A stretch of DNA of 64,000 bases from Bradyrhizobium sp. WBAH42 (GTDB taxonomy: Bacteria > Pseudomonadota > Alphaproteobacteria > Rhizobiales > Xanthobacteraceae), in contig NZ_CP036533.1 in NCBI RefSeq assembly GCF_024585265.1, forward strand, positions 1,178,001 through 1,242,000, given 5' to 3'. Positions 63,390-64,000 of the stretch are shown in pieces (the first letter of the stretch is position 1; every line of letters starts with the position of its first letter). A program made the translations under genes and the position numbers. The notes under the pieces were generated by a model. The model did not search any database. It was not told where the DNA came from and saw only the letters and a list, made by a program, of their open reading frames with translations.

Positions 63390-64000
63390 TCAGTTGCCCT
63401 TCTCCCTTCCCAGGATGCCACGGCCCGCCAGAGCCTCGGCAAGCTGCTCGGTGTAGATGATCCGGCTCCATCGATGCAGATGCGAGGGATAGTGCGCGTA
63501 CATGATGTCCAGCATCATATCCGGCGTATCGAGGAAGTGCGATCTGTCGATGCCGAGCATGGCGGCGATCCTTTCTCCAGCCTCGGCATGAAAGCTCTGT
63601 GGACCGCCTTGGGCATAGAGCGAATTGACCGGCGTGATGACGAGGTACACCTTCGACCGGTCGAACTTCGATAGCGTTTCCGACAAGGAGGCGAGCGCCT
63701 TCTCGAATTCCGCGTTCATCACGAACGGCTTGATCTTGGGATCGGGCTTGAAGAAGACGTGACCGGCCAGCGTGGCCTTGTAGGCGTCGAGCGAAGGAAT
63801 ATCGAGCATCCGATTGGGATCGATCGCGCTGCCATGCTCGCGCCAAATGGTTGAAATGAACTGGTCCTTGCCGCCGTAATACACCGCGTAACCACCGGGC
63901 AGCGGATTGTAGACCGCTCGCTCCATCAGCAGGCGGATGTACTCCGGGCCACCGGCTGGAAACGTCAGGCCGGACGGAACTTCGAAGCGGTTGGTCCGGA
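63390..64000 (-). CDS. unrecognised protein, 5' part cut by window edge
   Basis: At least 202 residues are visible, in a frame that continues without stop to base 64000, so the start lies outside the window. The visible part has LLMERAVYNPLPGGYAVYYG, FISTIWREHGSAID, VYLVITPVNSLYAQGGPQSF, and a late H-rich segment MYAHYPSHLHRWSRIIYTEQ. The last reminds me of the C-terminal Asp/His region of SGNH/AlgJ-type acyl-transfer or hydrolase proteins, but this is only by eye. It ends in GREKGN. I do not recognise the gene with confidence. It lies upstream of and in the same direction as the metallophosphoesterase gene, 151 bp away. Confidence 0.7.
   Translation of the reverse strand, partial: RTNRFEVPSGLTFPAGGPEYIRLLMERAVYNPLPGGYAVYYGGKDQFISTIWREHGSAIDPNRMLDIPSLDAYKATLAGHVFFKPDPKIKPFVMNAEFEKALASLSETLSKFDRSKVYLVITPVNSLYAQGGPQSFHAEAGERIAAMLGIDRSHFLDTPDMMLDIMYAHYPSHLHRWSRIIYTEQLAEALAGRGILGREKGN

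Overview
The window is high-GC chromosomal DNA from an alphaproteobacterium of the order Hyphomicrobiales (Rhizobiales), most likely Bradyrhizobium or a close relative. The call rests on the rpsT-dnaA-dnaN-recF-gyrB neighbourhood, the coding style, FixK/FNR-type boxes, and a very dense set of short palindromic repeats. It is core chromosome rather than a mobile island. I see no tRNA or rRNA genes, no CRISPR array, no phage and no classical insertion sequence. The genes at both edges are cut: a malonyl-CoA synthetase at the left and an unrecognised protein at the right.

Layout. 1-9.2 kb: matB (partial), an SDR oxidoreductase, a fasciclin-domain protein, a cytochrome b561 plus molybdopterin oxidoreductase pair, an MFS transporter, leuB, a hexapeptide acetyltransferase and two hypothetical envelope proteins. 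9.3-15.6 kb: asd facing a leftward run of murJ, trpS, a universal stress protein and a NifU-like Fe-S carrier, then a PfkB/adenosine kinase. 16-31 kb: succinate-semialdehyde dehydrogenase, a small secreted protein with a perfect FixK/FNR box, purC, pirin, a membrane AraC regulator, a serine hydrolase, MmgE/PrpD, FUSC, RlpA-like, DUF2867 plus MATE, and a MurA whose catalytic Cys is Asp. 31.4-44 kb: the replication cluster, read leftward from rpsT through dnaA, dnaN, recF and gyrB. Two insertions break it: a compact GIY-YIG nuclease cassette between dnaN and recF, and three tandem paralogous lipoprotein genes between recF and gyrB. The 1.25 kb rpsT-dnaA gap looks like an origin region. 44.4-64 kb: msrA, an orphan Wza-like export lipoprotein, hydrolases, a two-subunit molybdenum hydroxylase, an HD-GYP protein, an acyl-CoA ligase, a Bug-type binding protein, an ArsR/SRPBCC/DUF899 operon, a trypsin-like protease, an operon of membrane protein, winged-helix regulator and UppS, a cyclic-nucleotide-binding protein and a metallophosphoesterase.

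Most interesting points. (1) Many of the dispersed repeats share one design: GTCAT, a variable hairpin, then ATCCA, arranged as two inverted units around a short spacer. At 39,273-39,638 the spacer is replaced by a 95-codon GIY-YIG nuclease gene that fills the space between the two units. This suggests a repeat-plus-nuclease system analogous to REP/RAYT, but with a different nuclease fold. (2) The three recF-gyrB lipoprotein genes carry co-duplicated promoters of the form TTGAAC-N18-GACTAG/GACTTC. (3) Two operons carry visible operators: an ArsR operon whose operator spans the -10 and the start codon (probably a leaderless mRNA), and a regulator/uppS operon with two 17-bp palindromes, one overlapping the uppS start codon.
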